This document shows, in pieces, positions 18,536 through 29,732 of a stretch of DNA of 64,000 nt. Positions within the stretch are counted from its first letter, which is position 1. Every line of letters begins with the position of its first letter. This stretch comes from Norana najaformis (taxonomy: Eukaryota; Annelida; Clitellata; Crassiclitellata; Hormogastridae). The notes beneath the pieces were generated by a model. That model made no database searches and was not told where the DNA came from. It worked only from the letters and a program-made list of their open reading frames with translations. The DNA lies in NCBI GenBank assembly GCA_964023275.1, contig OZ029921.1, forward strand, positions 8,098,806 to 8,162,805. The letters run 5' to 3'. The translations under genes and the position numbers were made by a program.

Positions 18536-21500
18536 CTAAAAATCTTCGTCGAAGTCATCGTCAATGTCGATGTCACCCGTGACGCAGAGGAATCGTTCGT
18601 TGTTCTCGTTGTCAATGGTTGCATTTACATGGAAGTGTCCCTACAACGCATACTGTACATGTTTTAGTTTCTTATAAATAAGCGCAAAAGTAAAGAATCC
18701 GTTTACTAGCATAACAGACTGCGGTATTTCTCACGCACTGAGGCGTATCGAAGCTTCACCACAACGATTTCTAGATTTCTTTCCACCGTCCTGCACTCGA
18801 TTGCGGTGGCGGGAGATAAGCCAGGCTTACATTCGATGGGAGGTGAGGGAATAGAACTTGGCGCCTGCTCTGAGAATAATGAAGTCGATAATTATGCCGC
18901 TGACGGCTTGTGTCCGTTTATTGGGTCGACAGCGCGCGTAGTTGCTCTGGTGTAAATGTAAGATGTAATGCCTCGACCTTGCTCATTTTACAATGAATTA
19001 ATGAATGGGCGCCACGCCACTTAAGGTCCCCGTGCACGGAGCGTTCTAGCCTGATCGACAGCAGTTGGCCCATGAAAAGTGGCTGTCAGGGACCATCCAT
19101 ATACACTCTTGGATCTTGACCTGGAACCGAACACTTTTGCCTATTGATTTTGTTTTGACTGAATGCCTGTGAATAAGCTGGTCCTCGTGATGTGGCTTTC
19201 GTTGTACGCTTTAGAAATCTCGGGATTACTATTACGATTACATCCACCCGTAGCCGTCAGTCTGTCTACCTGCCTGACTCTTAGCTCTTGACCTGGAAGA
19301 GAATATGACCATTTACCCACCTACACCCGTAGGCCTACTTATTTTTGTTTTGATTGAACACTTATGAATAAGCTGCTTTCCGCAACGTTGCTTCTTTGGA
19401 CGCTGAAGAAATCTCGAAGTTACCGATACGTGGTCAGCTCTAAGAAGAGGTGCTAGCCAAAATAAATTCCCATCCTACGAGGTCAGACTGACCGCCCATG
19501 CGCCACCTGGTGAAAGAAATAGGTATTAGAAATATATATGTAAAGGCGCTACTTAGAACAGAATTATGATCAAGAAACGCCAAAAAATTAGTTAAAGCCT
19601 TCTGATAAAGGCGCAGAAGTAGAAGATACTTACGCCAGGTAGTGGTGTAGTAGGGTCTACAGTAATCTGAAAGTTATTTATGTCCACTCTATCTAAAAAC
19701 AAAAGACATTCATTTTATATCAATGTTTCATTCACCAAACATTGGTAGGATAAACACACACACACACAAATAAAAAAGTACAGCATATTCAGGACAGCAG
19801 GCCTGCCTCTATTGTTATAGTAGATGTTGCCACAGCCATCAACCTATGAGAACACCTCAAACTGGATGGGTAAGAAAACATATACATAATTGACAATAAG
19901 GCCTACCATTAACACTAAGTGAAACTCCGCCACTGACTTGTTTGGGGATAGTGCCAGTCACAAGCCTAGATAAAGGAGGAGGGCGACGTCAACGGCCTTT
20001 GATGCCACAAGACGTGGTTAAACTGATGGAACCTATCACTGAGTGAATATTTTCTAAGAAATCGCAGTCTTCTGGTGAACCAACAGTCATTAATGTTAGG
20101 CTCCTGTGTGAAGAACAGGACTGACTCAACATTAATATGACCGATTTTAAATATTTTACACATGGCAGCACTGAACGTGTACTCTGAGGAGTTCAGCTCA
20201 CTCTTGGTGAGGCTAACAGCTTCCATTCCATAGAGGAAAGGTTTACAGTGGGTGCTATTAAGATGTAGCAAACAGGCTCACAGTATTTGTAGCATTGGCT
20301 ATACAGCGAGTTGAATGACTTATAAAACTTAATTCTCATTTCATGTGAACTAACTCTGAATGACTTGGCTGCAACCAGAGAACAACCAAGAGATTTAAGT
20401 TTATCAACATAACTGATCTCTGTACCACTGACCGTGATATTCTTACACACATTACGGAACGATGAACCAATCCTTATAACCTGAGATTTATTTACATTTA
20501 GTTTCATATCCAGACTTTCAAGTGCTACAGAACAGATGTCAGCCATAGCTTGGAGATCATACAGTGATGCTGATATTAAGAGAAGGTCATCTGCGTACAT
20601 GATACACCCCAAGAATACCTCACCAATTCTACAGCCATGACTTAACTTTTCAATTCTGTCATTGACATAAACAGCAAATAGGGGAGAACCACACTGCCTA
20701 ACTCCACAGGCCAGAGTTATCATGTTTGACAGCACATTATCCCATCTTACAAAAGGTGCACTCGCTGGGTACAAGGTTATAAGCGTGGTTTTAGCCTTAA
20801 CCTGTTTTTAACCCAAACCGAAAGACCTATTATTGTAGCAGATCATTCGAGCCTAACCAAAATCACGGGGAAATTTGAAGTTTAACGGGTCTTTGTTGAC
20901 TAACAAACGAATCCCATGTAGCAATGTCGACTGGCTCGGTTTTGCCCAGTTCGGTTACGCCTAATGGCATGCACACTGTGGGCGAAATTTTCTTGAGGGC
21001 AACGGTTATTGGGTCGATGTCTGATGTCATTAAAACTGAGCCTAATATTACAACACACTGCTTCATACAAACTTTTGTGGCTTTTAATTTATGGCTTTTA
21101 GACATTATATTCATATATTTGGACCACTTGTTCTATTTCAGACGCTATTTAGTTTTAAAAACAACAAAGATGAAAACGACCCAACCCGTGCCGCACAGGT
21201 TGACGAGCGTGACAGAAATTTCAGCTTAGCTATGAATCACAAAAATACGCCTACAACAAGTCTCCTGTTGTCATAGCTGACTGCAATCTCAACTCTCGAT
21301 ATTCATGCTACATGTATATTACACACTAGCCTCCTGTGATAACGAGGGTTGGCCTTGTATATAGGCCTAATGTTGTTGTAAATAAACTTATAAATATTGA
21401 TGACGTAGCTACGAAGACGCCCCTGTATTGTATTAATATCCAATGGAGCGTCTGAACTAATATGGGTAAGTTTCCCCTTCCGTTGCAAATCGTGCCCTAT

Positions 21501-23991
21501 GTGATAGGTCTACTCACCTCCTTGGGCAATAGGACATCTCAGCTGAAAGTTCACGTACTGCATGGCTATCGTTTGAATTTCTCGGCATCTGACGTTTTTA
21601 CAGTCGTCGTAAATTGGATCAGAAACACCGTGCAGCCAGATCTTCAGACACAACTGGCCCCTTGTAAACGCCTTCGCTATATATATATATATTTATATAT
21701 TATATATATATGTGTGTGTGTAAATATAAATAATTTATGATCGAATTTGTATGCCAATACAAATTGCTTAAAACGGATACTGAGCGAAAGAACATGTTCT
21801 TTTAATGTAGTTCATATATATATATATTTATGTGTATATATATATGAACACATTAACCATATTAAAAGAACAAGTTCTTTCGCTCAATATCCGTTTTAAG
21901 CAATTTGTATTGACAGAAAATTCGATCATAAATTATATTTACTGACTTAATATATAACGTAAGCTATATATACATATATAGGCCTATTATATATATTATG
22001 TATTATATAAATAATAGCAATTATATATATTATATATATTTTATATATATATGTATATATAATGCCGGTAATTTAAATATCAGCATTATATTACATTCAC
22101 AATAATGTAATTGTAATGCAGTTCAACACAATAAAATACACACCAGTACAGATTAGGCTACTTACAGTAGATTACTTACAGATTGCAAATAAGCTTACAG
22201 ATTACTTCCAACTGAATTACTGTCTTACCTGCTACTGCGTTCAGATTTACGGTGTACCCGACTGCACTCTTCAAAGTCTTTGGAGTCCAAACCATAGAAA
22301 ACGGATACCGAGTAGGGTCTGCAAGTTAACAAATTATGATGGTGATGATGATGATTAGAGTTTCCTGTACGGCGCTTTATAAATGACCAATCAAATATAT
22401 CTTTAAACTCTCTTTAAACATAAAGCATATAAAGTTATAAACCCATCTGTAGGTCCGAAATCCAGAATGCAATACTTGGGTCTAAGCAGCGAGGATGTGG
22501 AGATATATCGGCAGTGGGGATGGGGAGATATATCGGCAGTGGGATGGAGAGATATATCGGCAATGGGGATGGGGAGATATATCGGCAGTGGAGGCGCAAG
22601 GGTGCCAAAAGTTGAAGAGCGTCCCTGGTTGCCATAGTTACTACTACAGAATCGAGATGCACAGCAAGCAACATCAAGCTGCAAATGCGCAGTAGAATTG
22701 TGTAGTGTAGTAGTGAAAGCGGAGTTCCAGCGGCGGCCTGCGTGCGTCCGGCTCAGCGCCTCTGAGAGCCTATATATAGGAGCAGCAACTCAGACAGTCA
22801 TCGCAGTTGAACAGTAGCCAGTGTGTGAACGTTTACAGGACTCTATTTTGTTCGTTACTTTATTAGACAAAGGCTCGGTTCTCAACACAACATAATGCCT
22901 TTGGTAATTTATAGGCTGTTTAGGTTAAAAAAGTGAATTTTAAGAAAACAGAATGATCAGAACCTTTTCAACCTTTTTTCTTCACTCTGCCAATTTGTAA
23001 TCCCAAATTATGTTGGTAGCTCTCCTTTGCGCTTTCTCCATTTGTTCTATGCCATAATTCAGGTATGGATTCCATACCTGGATGCAGTACTATTCAAACA
23101 TTCGTCCTCAACAATGATTTGTACAACCTCAGTATTGTCCCTACTGACTATTGTTCTTTCATCACAGGCCTACCTAAGGTTGAGCTAGCCTTTTGCGGCG
23201 TCGGCACACGGGGCTTGAAGGTTTTACACCCCTATACATAATCACTCTCAAGTCCATTTCTTCGTCACTCATTTTCAATATCTTACCCCCCGTTTAATAT
23301 AAAAATTCTTTGTCTTTCTTCCTCATATGCATCACCGAGAACTTTTCCAAATTAGATAGCATCTGACAGTCCTGTGACCAGTGAACGTTCTTCTAAGATC
23401 CTCTCGCATTATCTTCGATTCTTCTTAATCCGCCCTTGCTCTGCATAACTTTGTATCATCTGTTTCTTTAAAACAAACTTATGAACAGCAATGGCCCAAG
23501 CACTGATCCAAGTTGTGGAACTCTGCCAAGCGTATCTGTCTATCTAGAATGTTTGGGATAACCAGCCTTGAATCCATGCTATCACCTGCCCTCTATTCCC
23601 ACATGCTGAAACTTTTTGGCCACTCTTAGATGACGAATAGATAATGGCCCAGTCTTCAAGGCTACATATAACGAGTTCGTTTATGCACAAATTAATTACC
23701 ACTTAGGAGTAAAAATTTAAATTTAAGTTTCTAAAACATACGTTCATTTTAGTTAAATCTCCGTGACTTCTTAAATTAAAGGTGGGTGAAATCATATCTG
23801 AACCTATTTTAATGCCCCGCCCATAGGAATCCTACAGAACTGTGGTATGTTCAGTAACAACAGAGTTGTCTGCAACAAAAGTACGTAGACCTACCACAGC
23901 TGCGAAGAAAACCTTTGTCTTCGCTCTGCACGGCGCAGACCGCCAGAAGAATCAGAGAAATGGCGCCCAACGGATTTATCAACATCTTCAT
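18536..23991 (-). CDS. Secreted ML-domain (NPC2/GM2A-like) lipid-binding protein, copy A
   Basis: Minus-strand exons: 23895-23991, 22229-22318, 21518-21676, 19634-19692, 18536-18640; 510 bases, 169 aa. Introns 1-3 are phase 1 and intron 4 is phase 0. A signal peptide spans about 1-22 (hydrophobic AISLILLAVCAV). The mature part has six cysteines (32, 72, 88, 93, 110, 154), the number in NPC2 proteins. Family marks: TPKTLKSAVGYTVNL (44-58), CLKIWLHGV (72-80), RCPIAQGD (109-116), and a last strand pair GHFHVNATIDN with ERFLCVTGDIDI; Asn141 lies in an NAT glycosylation site. The tail is acidic and ends FDEDF. ML proteins bind single lipids in a beta-sandwich pocket in lysosomes or outside cells, some in innate immunity; the ligand here is unknown. 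The acceptor of exon 3 directly abuts an AT tract. The introns carry LINE, transposon and satellite sequence. Confidence 0.85.
18950..19130 (-). repeat. SINE-type repeat, unit A
   Basis: Contains the modules CTCGACCTTGCTCATTTTAC and GCCACGCCACTTAAGG, found in reverse at 59990-60140 and again at 10745-10860. It lies in ML intron 4. Confidence 0.55.
19130..19420 (+). repeat. Dispersed 3'-tail repeats
   Basis: Two related modules (GAATGCCTGTGAATAAGCTGG and GAACACTTATGAATAAGCTG, each followed by an AGAAATCTCG-type end). The same tail occurs near 16421, 28681 and 48140. They are probably LINE or SINE 3' ends. Confidence 0.45.
19930..20790 (-). mobile_element. LINE reverse transcriptase remnant in ML intron 3, unit A
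   Basis: The minus frame shows GVRQCGSPLFAVYVNDRIE, then MYADDLLLISASLYDLQAM (the catalytic YADD box) and MKLNVNKSQVIRIGS. It is cut at the 5' end and frameshifted toward the 3' end, so dead. It is a different family from the CR1/L2-like copies nearby. Confidence 0.85.
21678..21712. repeat. Short AT tract at ML-A exon 3 acceptor
   Basis: Interrupted TA repeat directly next to the minus-strand acceptor ATATATAG at 21677. It takes the place of a pyrimidine tract. Confidence 0.9.
21721..21951. repeat. Long AT-rich palindrome, unit A
   Basis: Arms of about 100 bp: left starts TAAATATAAATAATTTATGA, right ends TCATAAATTATATTTA. Shared cores are TGCTTAAAACGGATA and GCGAAAGAAC. The centre is TA-rich. 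It lies in ML-A intron 2. Confidence 0.9.
22492..22592. repeat. Minisatellite of about 25 bp, 4 copies, unit A
   Basis: Units around GGAGATATATCGGCAGTGG, in ML-A intron 1. Confidence 0.85.
22700..22900 (+). promoter_or_regulatory. Promoter-like segment, possibly LTR-derived, unit A
   Basis: GC-rich sequence leads to CCTATATATAGGAGCAG (a strong TATA form near 22769), then CAGTTGAACAGTAGCCAGTG. The layout resembles an LTR-retrotransposon promoter and transcript start. No coding region or flanking duplication is visible, and it points opposite to the ML gene. Confidence 0.3.
22960..23700 (-). mobile_element. Degraded CR1-type LINE in ML intron 1, unit A
   Basis: Broken minus frames read GRVPQLGSVLGPLLF (the reverse transcriptase GVPQGSVLGPLLF motif), then DTKLCRA and a WNPYL-like end. 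Many stops. Confidence 0.7.
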
Positions 23992-24091
23992 TGTGCTATT
24001 GTATAAAACAGATAGAGCACGTTTACAGAAATAGACATCACAAGAACAGGTTTAGCAGACACCGGTGTCTACGCATATCATGTTCTTTTCG

Positions 24092-24205
24092 TGTGTGTAT
24101 GTCTGTGTGTCTGTCTGTGTGTCTGTCTGTGTGTGTCTCTGTGTGTCTGTGTCTGTGTGTGCGTGGGGGGAGTGTGCGTGTGTGTGGGGGTGGGGTGGGT
24201 GGGTA
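24092..24205. repeat. TG/TCTG microsatellite, unit A
   Basis: GTGTGTCTGTC-type units followed by a G-rich GTGGGGGTGGG stretch just 5' of ML-A coding exon 1. The unit B copy is at 36557-36685. Confidence 0.9.
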
Positions 24206-24425
24206 AGAGCCCGCCCGTGGTGACTTTTCAGTTAGCATTACTTGCTTAGATGAATTTCACTTTTCGTTCTTAATGAACTTAACACCTTGCGTTGGCTTGC
24301 GTAGGCAATGCTTTTGTGAGTCTCTAAACTCAAAACCGACCTATCCCAGTCTATTGAAGGTTCTTAGTGTCTCCTGCTTCAACGTGCACTTCTTAACTTC
24401 TTAAGGAGGACATTACCAAGTTACA

Positions 24426-25325
24426 CCCAAGCAGCACACAAACGTTAAGGCAACGTTGAAATACGGTTGGCAAACACAATGATCTAACAATTGCATAAAA
24501 CGTTTATTAAGCGTTGTTTGTCAGTTTCTGAAACGTTGATAAAACGCTAATAGAAACGCCAATGGAACGCTACAGTAACATTAACGTAATGTTTTATGGC
24601 GTTATTATAACGCTAGCGCAATGGTTGATCCATCGTTTTGTGTGAAAAAATCGATTAAGCGTTATTTTATATATTTTACACTTACGTAGCTAAATCGTTT
24701 AAACACGAACGCTTTTTGGTCAGAACTTTCTTCAGTCATGTCTTGTTTATAGTAATACACAATTAAGACCCTATTGCAGCATGCCAAGGTTAATGTTATG
24801 TTGGAATATAGTTTGCAGGCTGGTTGATCTAGCGTTTGTATGAAACGTTTTTTAAAACGCTGTATGGAAGTTTCTACGTTGATAACACGGGTATGTGCAA
24901 ACGTTAAAAGAACGTTAGCATTACGAGAAAGTAACGTTCTTTAAGCGTTACTTAACGTTTGCGCCATGGAGAAAATTATGTACAAACGTTTTTGTAGCAT
25001 AACCAGTAGTTAACACACGTTCCCACAACGCTATCGAAACGTTTGTGATTAAATAAATCTTGTTTACGTTAACGAGACTTGTATTTAGGCGTTTTCATGT
25101 TCACCTGCTATAAAATGAGGTCGACCGATGTGCAAACAACTCATCCATAGCATAAACTAAAATGTTGTACAAACGTTTTGTTAATGTTACGGAAACTTTC
25201 GTAACCTAACCTGTTGCTTGCTAGCATTTGCGCAACGTTAGTGAGACGTTCACATTGTAACGTAAACTGTTATTCACCGTACCCAACTAAAAACAAACGT
25301 TTGAATAACGTTTGCGTGCTGCCAG
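24426..25325. mobile_element. Non-autonomous DNA transposon with AACGTT motif array, unit A
   Basis: The ends form an inverted repeat: left GCAGCACACAAACGTTA, right TAACGTTTGCGTGCTGC. The interior is packed with AACGTT, AAACGTTT and AACGCT words on both strands and has no ORF of note. Repeated subterminal motifs are usual transposase-binding sites. Superfamily not assigned. It lies in the 5' intron of ML gene A. Confidence 0.65.
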
Positions 25326-25656
25326 GGCAGTTGGACTGCACTGTATTATGCTCTAAAGACGCTATATAGTGTGTAGATTCATGTTCTGGTGCAGGGGTCT
25401 CAAATCCTGAACATAGAGGTGAAATCTAGACACTCATTTATACTAACAACTCTGCTGCTACGTCAGAGTCTATGAGGACCTTGCTCGGTACATTTATTGT
25501 TAAGGCTCACAAAAGGCTCACGACAGTTGACAGTCTGTGATCTTAACGATTACATAAGAAGGCCAACACTGACGCATGCGATCCCTGCTTCGTAAAAAAA
25601 TGACGAACTAACCCAATCTCTATAGGTCTACTTACATAGGCCTCCACATACTGTAC

Positions 25657-26064
25657 ATAGGCCTCTGCTTACTTACAAAGATAGGCCTCTGCTTACTTAC
25701 AAAGATAGGCCTCTGCTTACTTACAAAGATAGGCCTCTGCCTACTTACAAAGATAGGCCTCTGCTTACTTACAAAGATACGCCTCTGCCTACTTACAAAG
25801 ATAGCCCTCTGCTTACTTACAAAGATAGGCCTCTGCTTACTTACAAAGATAGGCCTCTGCTTACTTACAAAGATAGGCCTCTGCTTACTTACAAAGATAG
25901 GCCTCTGCTTACTTACAAAGATAGGCCTCTGCTTACTTACAAATATAGGCCTCTGCTTACTTACAAAGATAGGCCTCTGCTTACTTACAAAGATAGGCCT
26001 CTGCTTACTTACAAAGATAGGCCTCTGCTTACTTACAAAGATAGGCCTCTGCTTACTTGCAAAG
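25657..26064. repeat. 24-bp minisatellite, about 17 copies, unit A
   Basis: Unit begins ATAGGCCTCTGCTTACTTAC and is completed by AAAG. Nearly uniform copies. Confidence 0.95.
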
Positions 26065-26318
26065 GCCTATGTTGCCTCGGGCGACAGTAGGTCAATGAAT
26101 AGCCTCTCCGTTTCTCTAGAACAGGATGCAGTGGCTGTTATCTGATTAGTGCGAATTCGTCTAGTGGTTAATTCATTATAAAATGAGCATGGTCGAGGCC
26201 CATACAGTCCTAATAAAAAAGTGTAGGCTTACATTAGAAGAAATTAGTTTTTAAGCCCTTCCTTAATCGCATGTCAGGTCACCTACATATAGGCAGTTCA
26301 TATGGCCTCAGAATCATA

Positions 26319-26455
26319 GTTCATCCATCCATCCATCCATCCATCCATCCATCCATCCATTCATCCATCCTTCCATCTATCCATCCATCCTTCCGTCCGT
26401 CCGTCCGTGCAGCCATACATACACACATACATACATACATACACACATCCATGAA
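26319..26455. repeat. CATC, CGTC and CATA tetranucleotide repeats, unit A
   Basis: Compound microsatellite; the unit B copy at 38490-38670 is longer. Confidence 0.95.
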
Positions 26456-26680
26456 ACAATCCACCCACTTACTCTTATTATGCGGTATATAACTGCGTAG
26501 AAAAATATCGCATGAGTGTCGTTGATTTTTAAACTCATGCACAGAGCCATTTTTGGGGCTCGGCGCTATATAAATTGTCCTATTATTATAATTACAGCAC
26601 ATACTAAGTGAAAAGTACATGTTTTATATAAAAATACACAGTTTAATACAATGCAGTTGAAACTGTATAATACTACTTAC

Positions 26681-26764
26681 AATTCGTCAGAGGTGCACTT
26701 TGAAACCAGGCAAAGGGCAACAGGAAACAAAACGACCGAATGAGAAGAGGTATCAGCTTATATA
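26681..26764 (-). promoter_or_regulatory. Candidate promoter and non-coding first exon of ML gene A
   Basis: Minus-strand TATATAAG at 26757-26764 is followed after about 75 bases by a full donor, GAATT then GTAAGTAG. The short exon would end at 26681 and splice to an acceptor ACAATAG just before the ATG of coding exon 1. Conserved in unit B. This is inference; no transcript evidence is available. Confidence 0.4.
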
Positions 26765-27119
26765 TCGATGTCTGCTGCATAGCTGGGCCAGCGTAGGCCT
26801 GCAGGCTGTAACCACCTCTGGCGGGTTCGTCGTAGGTTGAGTAAGAACTGAGTCAGATCCTTTCAGTACATGTTTGCTGACGTCAGTTAAGGTTGTCTAC
26901 TTAAGCCCGGAGTGTTGTGCAACCAATACATGCAACGTATATGTAATCTACGAAATTTCTCGTATGTGTCACAGAAATACCCGGTCAAAGGACCATCTTA
27001 TTCATCGGTACTATAATTATAAAACCACGTTCGGAAGGGCCAGGTTGTTGGATCAGTTCTGGGCCAGGTCATGATCCCTGGATCAAGCCAAGGGGGACAG
27101 CATGGTCGGTGCTTATGTG

Positions 27120-27267
27120 GAAATCGATTATTATTATTAATATCATTATTAATGTTGGTGCTATTATTATATTATTAGTACTAGTATTAGTATTAGTAGT
27201 GGTAGTAGTAGTAGTGGTAGAAGTAGAAGTAGAAGAAGTAGTAGTAGTAGCAGTAGTAGTAGTAGTG

Positions 27268-27326
<59 letters not shown>

Positions 27327-27339
27327 GGTGGTAGAAGTG

Positions 27340-27406
<67 letters not shown>

Positions 27407-27415
27407 GAATGATCT
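27120..27415. repeat. TAG/TGG trinucleotide repeat, unit A
   Basis: About 250-300 bp of GTAGTAGTGG-type repeat. The long valine-rich ORF it creates is not a gene. Confidence 0.95.
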
Positions 27416-28140
27416 TTCAGGAATGAAAAACTACATTAGGCCTAACTTGAGCAATTTCTTACCAACTTTATGCGCATTTTGTTGTCAGGAAGAAGAAAGA
27501 AAATGACGAATACACTCACATGTCCACATGTCAGTTATCTTTAGTTTCAGGCAATCGATTCTATTTTGTTTTCGTCACAAGCGTCATTTTCTTTTTGGAA
27601 ATACTTTTGCTATAGTCTTCATAGCCATCATCATCATCATCATCGTCGTCGTCATCATCATCATCACCACCACCACCCCACCATCATCATTATCAGGATG
27701 AGAGGATATACCCTGGATTTATGGTGTCTTAATATACTGAATGGCGTTTCAGATATTCTAATTTAGATTTCTATAACAGCTACACAATCATCATTACATC
27801 AGCTTGTCACTCTATATATGAAAAATGAGATGCTATAAAATTTCCGAGTAGGGAAGAAGGCATATTGTCTAAGGATAAATTGAATGCCTCTCACTCTTCT
27901 TAACATTCTAGGCCGTATCTGTTGGTGATATGCATGTACCTCGATACAGTTGCGCCTCATAGTCTAATCTAATAGCTTCTATAGCAACATTTCAATAGCC
28001 ATCGAAGGCGCTACAGCAACACGTAGGCCTAACGACTAACGCCCAGAAGAAGTACAGTACGGTAACTACCTAAACCACGCTTTCAGTTCACTCCGCTTCT
28101 CAAAACTTTCATTCAAACCTGACACAACAGCACTGTCAGT

Positions 28141-28340
28141 CAAATGGTTGACTGGCGAGTCAGATGGTTGATTGGCGAGTCAGATGGTTGATCGGCGAGT
28201 CAGGTGGTTAATTGGCGAGTCAGGTGGTTGATTGGCGAGTCAGATGATTGATTGGCGAGTCAGATGGTTGATTGGCGAGTCAGATGGTTGATAGGGGAGT
28301 CAGATGGTTGATTGGCGAGTCAGTTGGTTGACTGGTGACC
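28141..28340. repeat. 20-bp minisatellite, 10 copies, unit A
   Basis: Unit CAGATGGTTGATTGGCGAGT. Confidence 0.95.
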
Positions 28341-28394
28341 ATCGATCGATACTCTAGGGAACAGCTACTCACAATGAGACACTCAGATTATTAT

Positions 28395-28612
28395 AAAATT
28401 ATAGTCATTCATCTGTGCAGCTCTTACCCACTGCCTTTAAAGAGGTGCAGTCTTGGATGGCGGCTAATAAACTCCTTCTTAACCCATCAAAAACTGAATT
28501 TAAACTCCTGAGCACTCCATGGCAGCTTAAAAAGTTTGAATGGCTTACATTTTTAAAACTGGTTGATTCACTTGTGGTGTTGGTTGATGCCGCTCGTAAC
28601 TTGGGCATAACA
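28395..28612 (+). mobile_element. LINE reverse transcriptase fragment at the A/B junction
   Basis: Encodes SWMAANKLLLNPSKTEF and KKFEWLTFLKL, matching the LINE at 41290-42531. It forms the right edge of unit A. Confidence 0.8.
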
Positions 28613-28670
28613 CGACAATAACCCCCTGGACAATTACCCCCGGGACAATTACCCCGGACAATTCTCTCAA
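28613..28670. repeat. Junction filler with short direct repeats
   Basis: Three near-copies of GGACAATTACCCC sit between the LINE fragment and the start of unit B. They are absent from the left edge of unit A. Confidence 0.7.
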
Positions 28671-29675
28671 TTTTGTTTTTGATTGAGTACCTGTGAATAA
28701 ACTGGTTCCTATGATTTGGCTTTTATTGACTTTATGATTCAGATTTATTGTTAAAATGTAATTTTGCCTTGAAAACCCTTCAAATGAAAACATTTTGAAA
28801 ATGAATTTGAAGCTATTTTAAAACACCTGAAGAAAGAACTCTGTAAGTATAACTAAAACTAAAAATCAGAAATTAATAATTGAAAGTAAAATGTTCTAGT
28901 TAAATTGTAAACTATAACTTAAGAAATAACAATAACTAATTATTACTGAAACTTATTATGTAAAAATATGTAAAACATAAATAAGATTTAAATAAATAAA
29001 ATTTAGTAAAAAATAATTCTAAAAAATCTAAAATAAAATATAATAAATATAACTAAAACTGAATGGTTAACTTATGCATGACTGTCACTATGCATGACTG
29101 GGATTCTTACATACTTTGTCACTTCAAGGCTAAGGAAAAGAAGCAATCTACTGGACATAAGTTGTAATCACAATTTGTATAGCTCTTCTTACGAGAAACC
29201 CCTCAGAGGCATTTAAGAATATATGGTATTTTCATATTAATATTTAGCTTTTCATTCGGACGAAATCTTCTGATTGTCTGACTTTTCAGATTTGATCTTT
29301 ACTTAATTGTTAACGAGTTGATGTATGTCAATGTCTTTCAATTTCTTCTTTAAGAATGTGAAATTTTAAATTCAATAATATCTGTTTCTGATTTTTACTG
29401 GAAATGTTAAGTCTGTGCTAGATACCTGCTATGCAGTATATTCTATGTATTTTTATTAATGATTCTTTTATTTATTCATTTTATTTATTTATTCCATATA
29501 CTGTATAATTTTGTATTATACTGTATAATTTCGTGTATTGACCATTCTGATGCTTTGTGCCCAAATGCACTTTCACTTTTGCCTTACAGCGGGTGAAGCC
29601 TTGATGGAGCACGTGCCCTTAGAGAACGGAACTTCTTTTGATGCTTATAAGTTACGGTTTCCTCTGTCTTTTCAG

Positions 29676-29732
29676 ATGATATCCAAACTGTCAACAGATT
29701 CTAGCAGCCAGCCTGCCTCAGCACCGAAATAG
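29676..29732 (+). pseudogene. Duplicated last exon of TVP23
   Basis: Repeats 17396-17452 with the same acceptor (CTTTTCAG), the same 18-residue reading MISKLSTDSSSQPASAPK and the same stop. The other five exons are not duplicated. It could serve as an alternative last exon if transcription reads 12 kb further, with an unchanged protein. Otherwise it is a relic. Confidence 0.85.

Noticed and set aside
18145-18624. Plus and minus ORFs of 61-71 codons conserved in both units (also 30437-30918)
   Set aside because: They lie over the last ML exon and the 3' UTRs in other frames; conservation is explained by the duplication.
27109-27426. 105-codon valine-rich ORF
   Set aside because: Pure product of the TAG/TGG microsatellite. 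The ORFs at 39183-39557, 47200-47514, 49112-49448 and 57353-57922 are likewise repeat artefacts.
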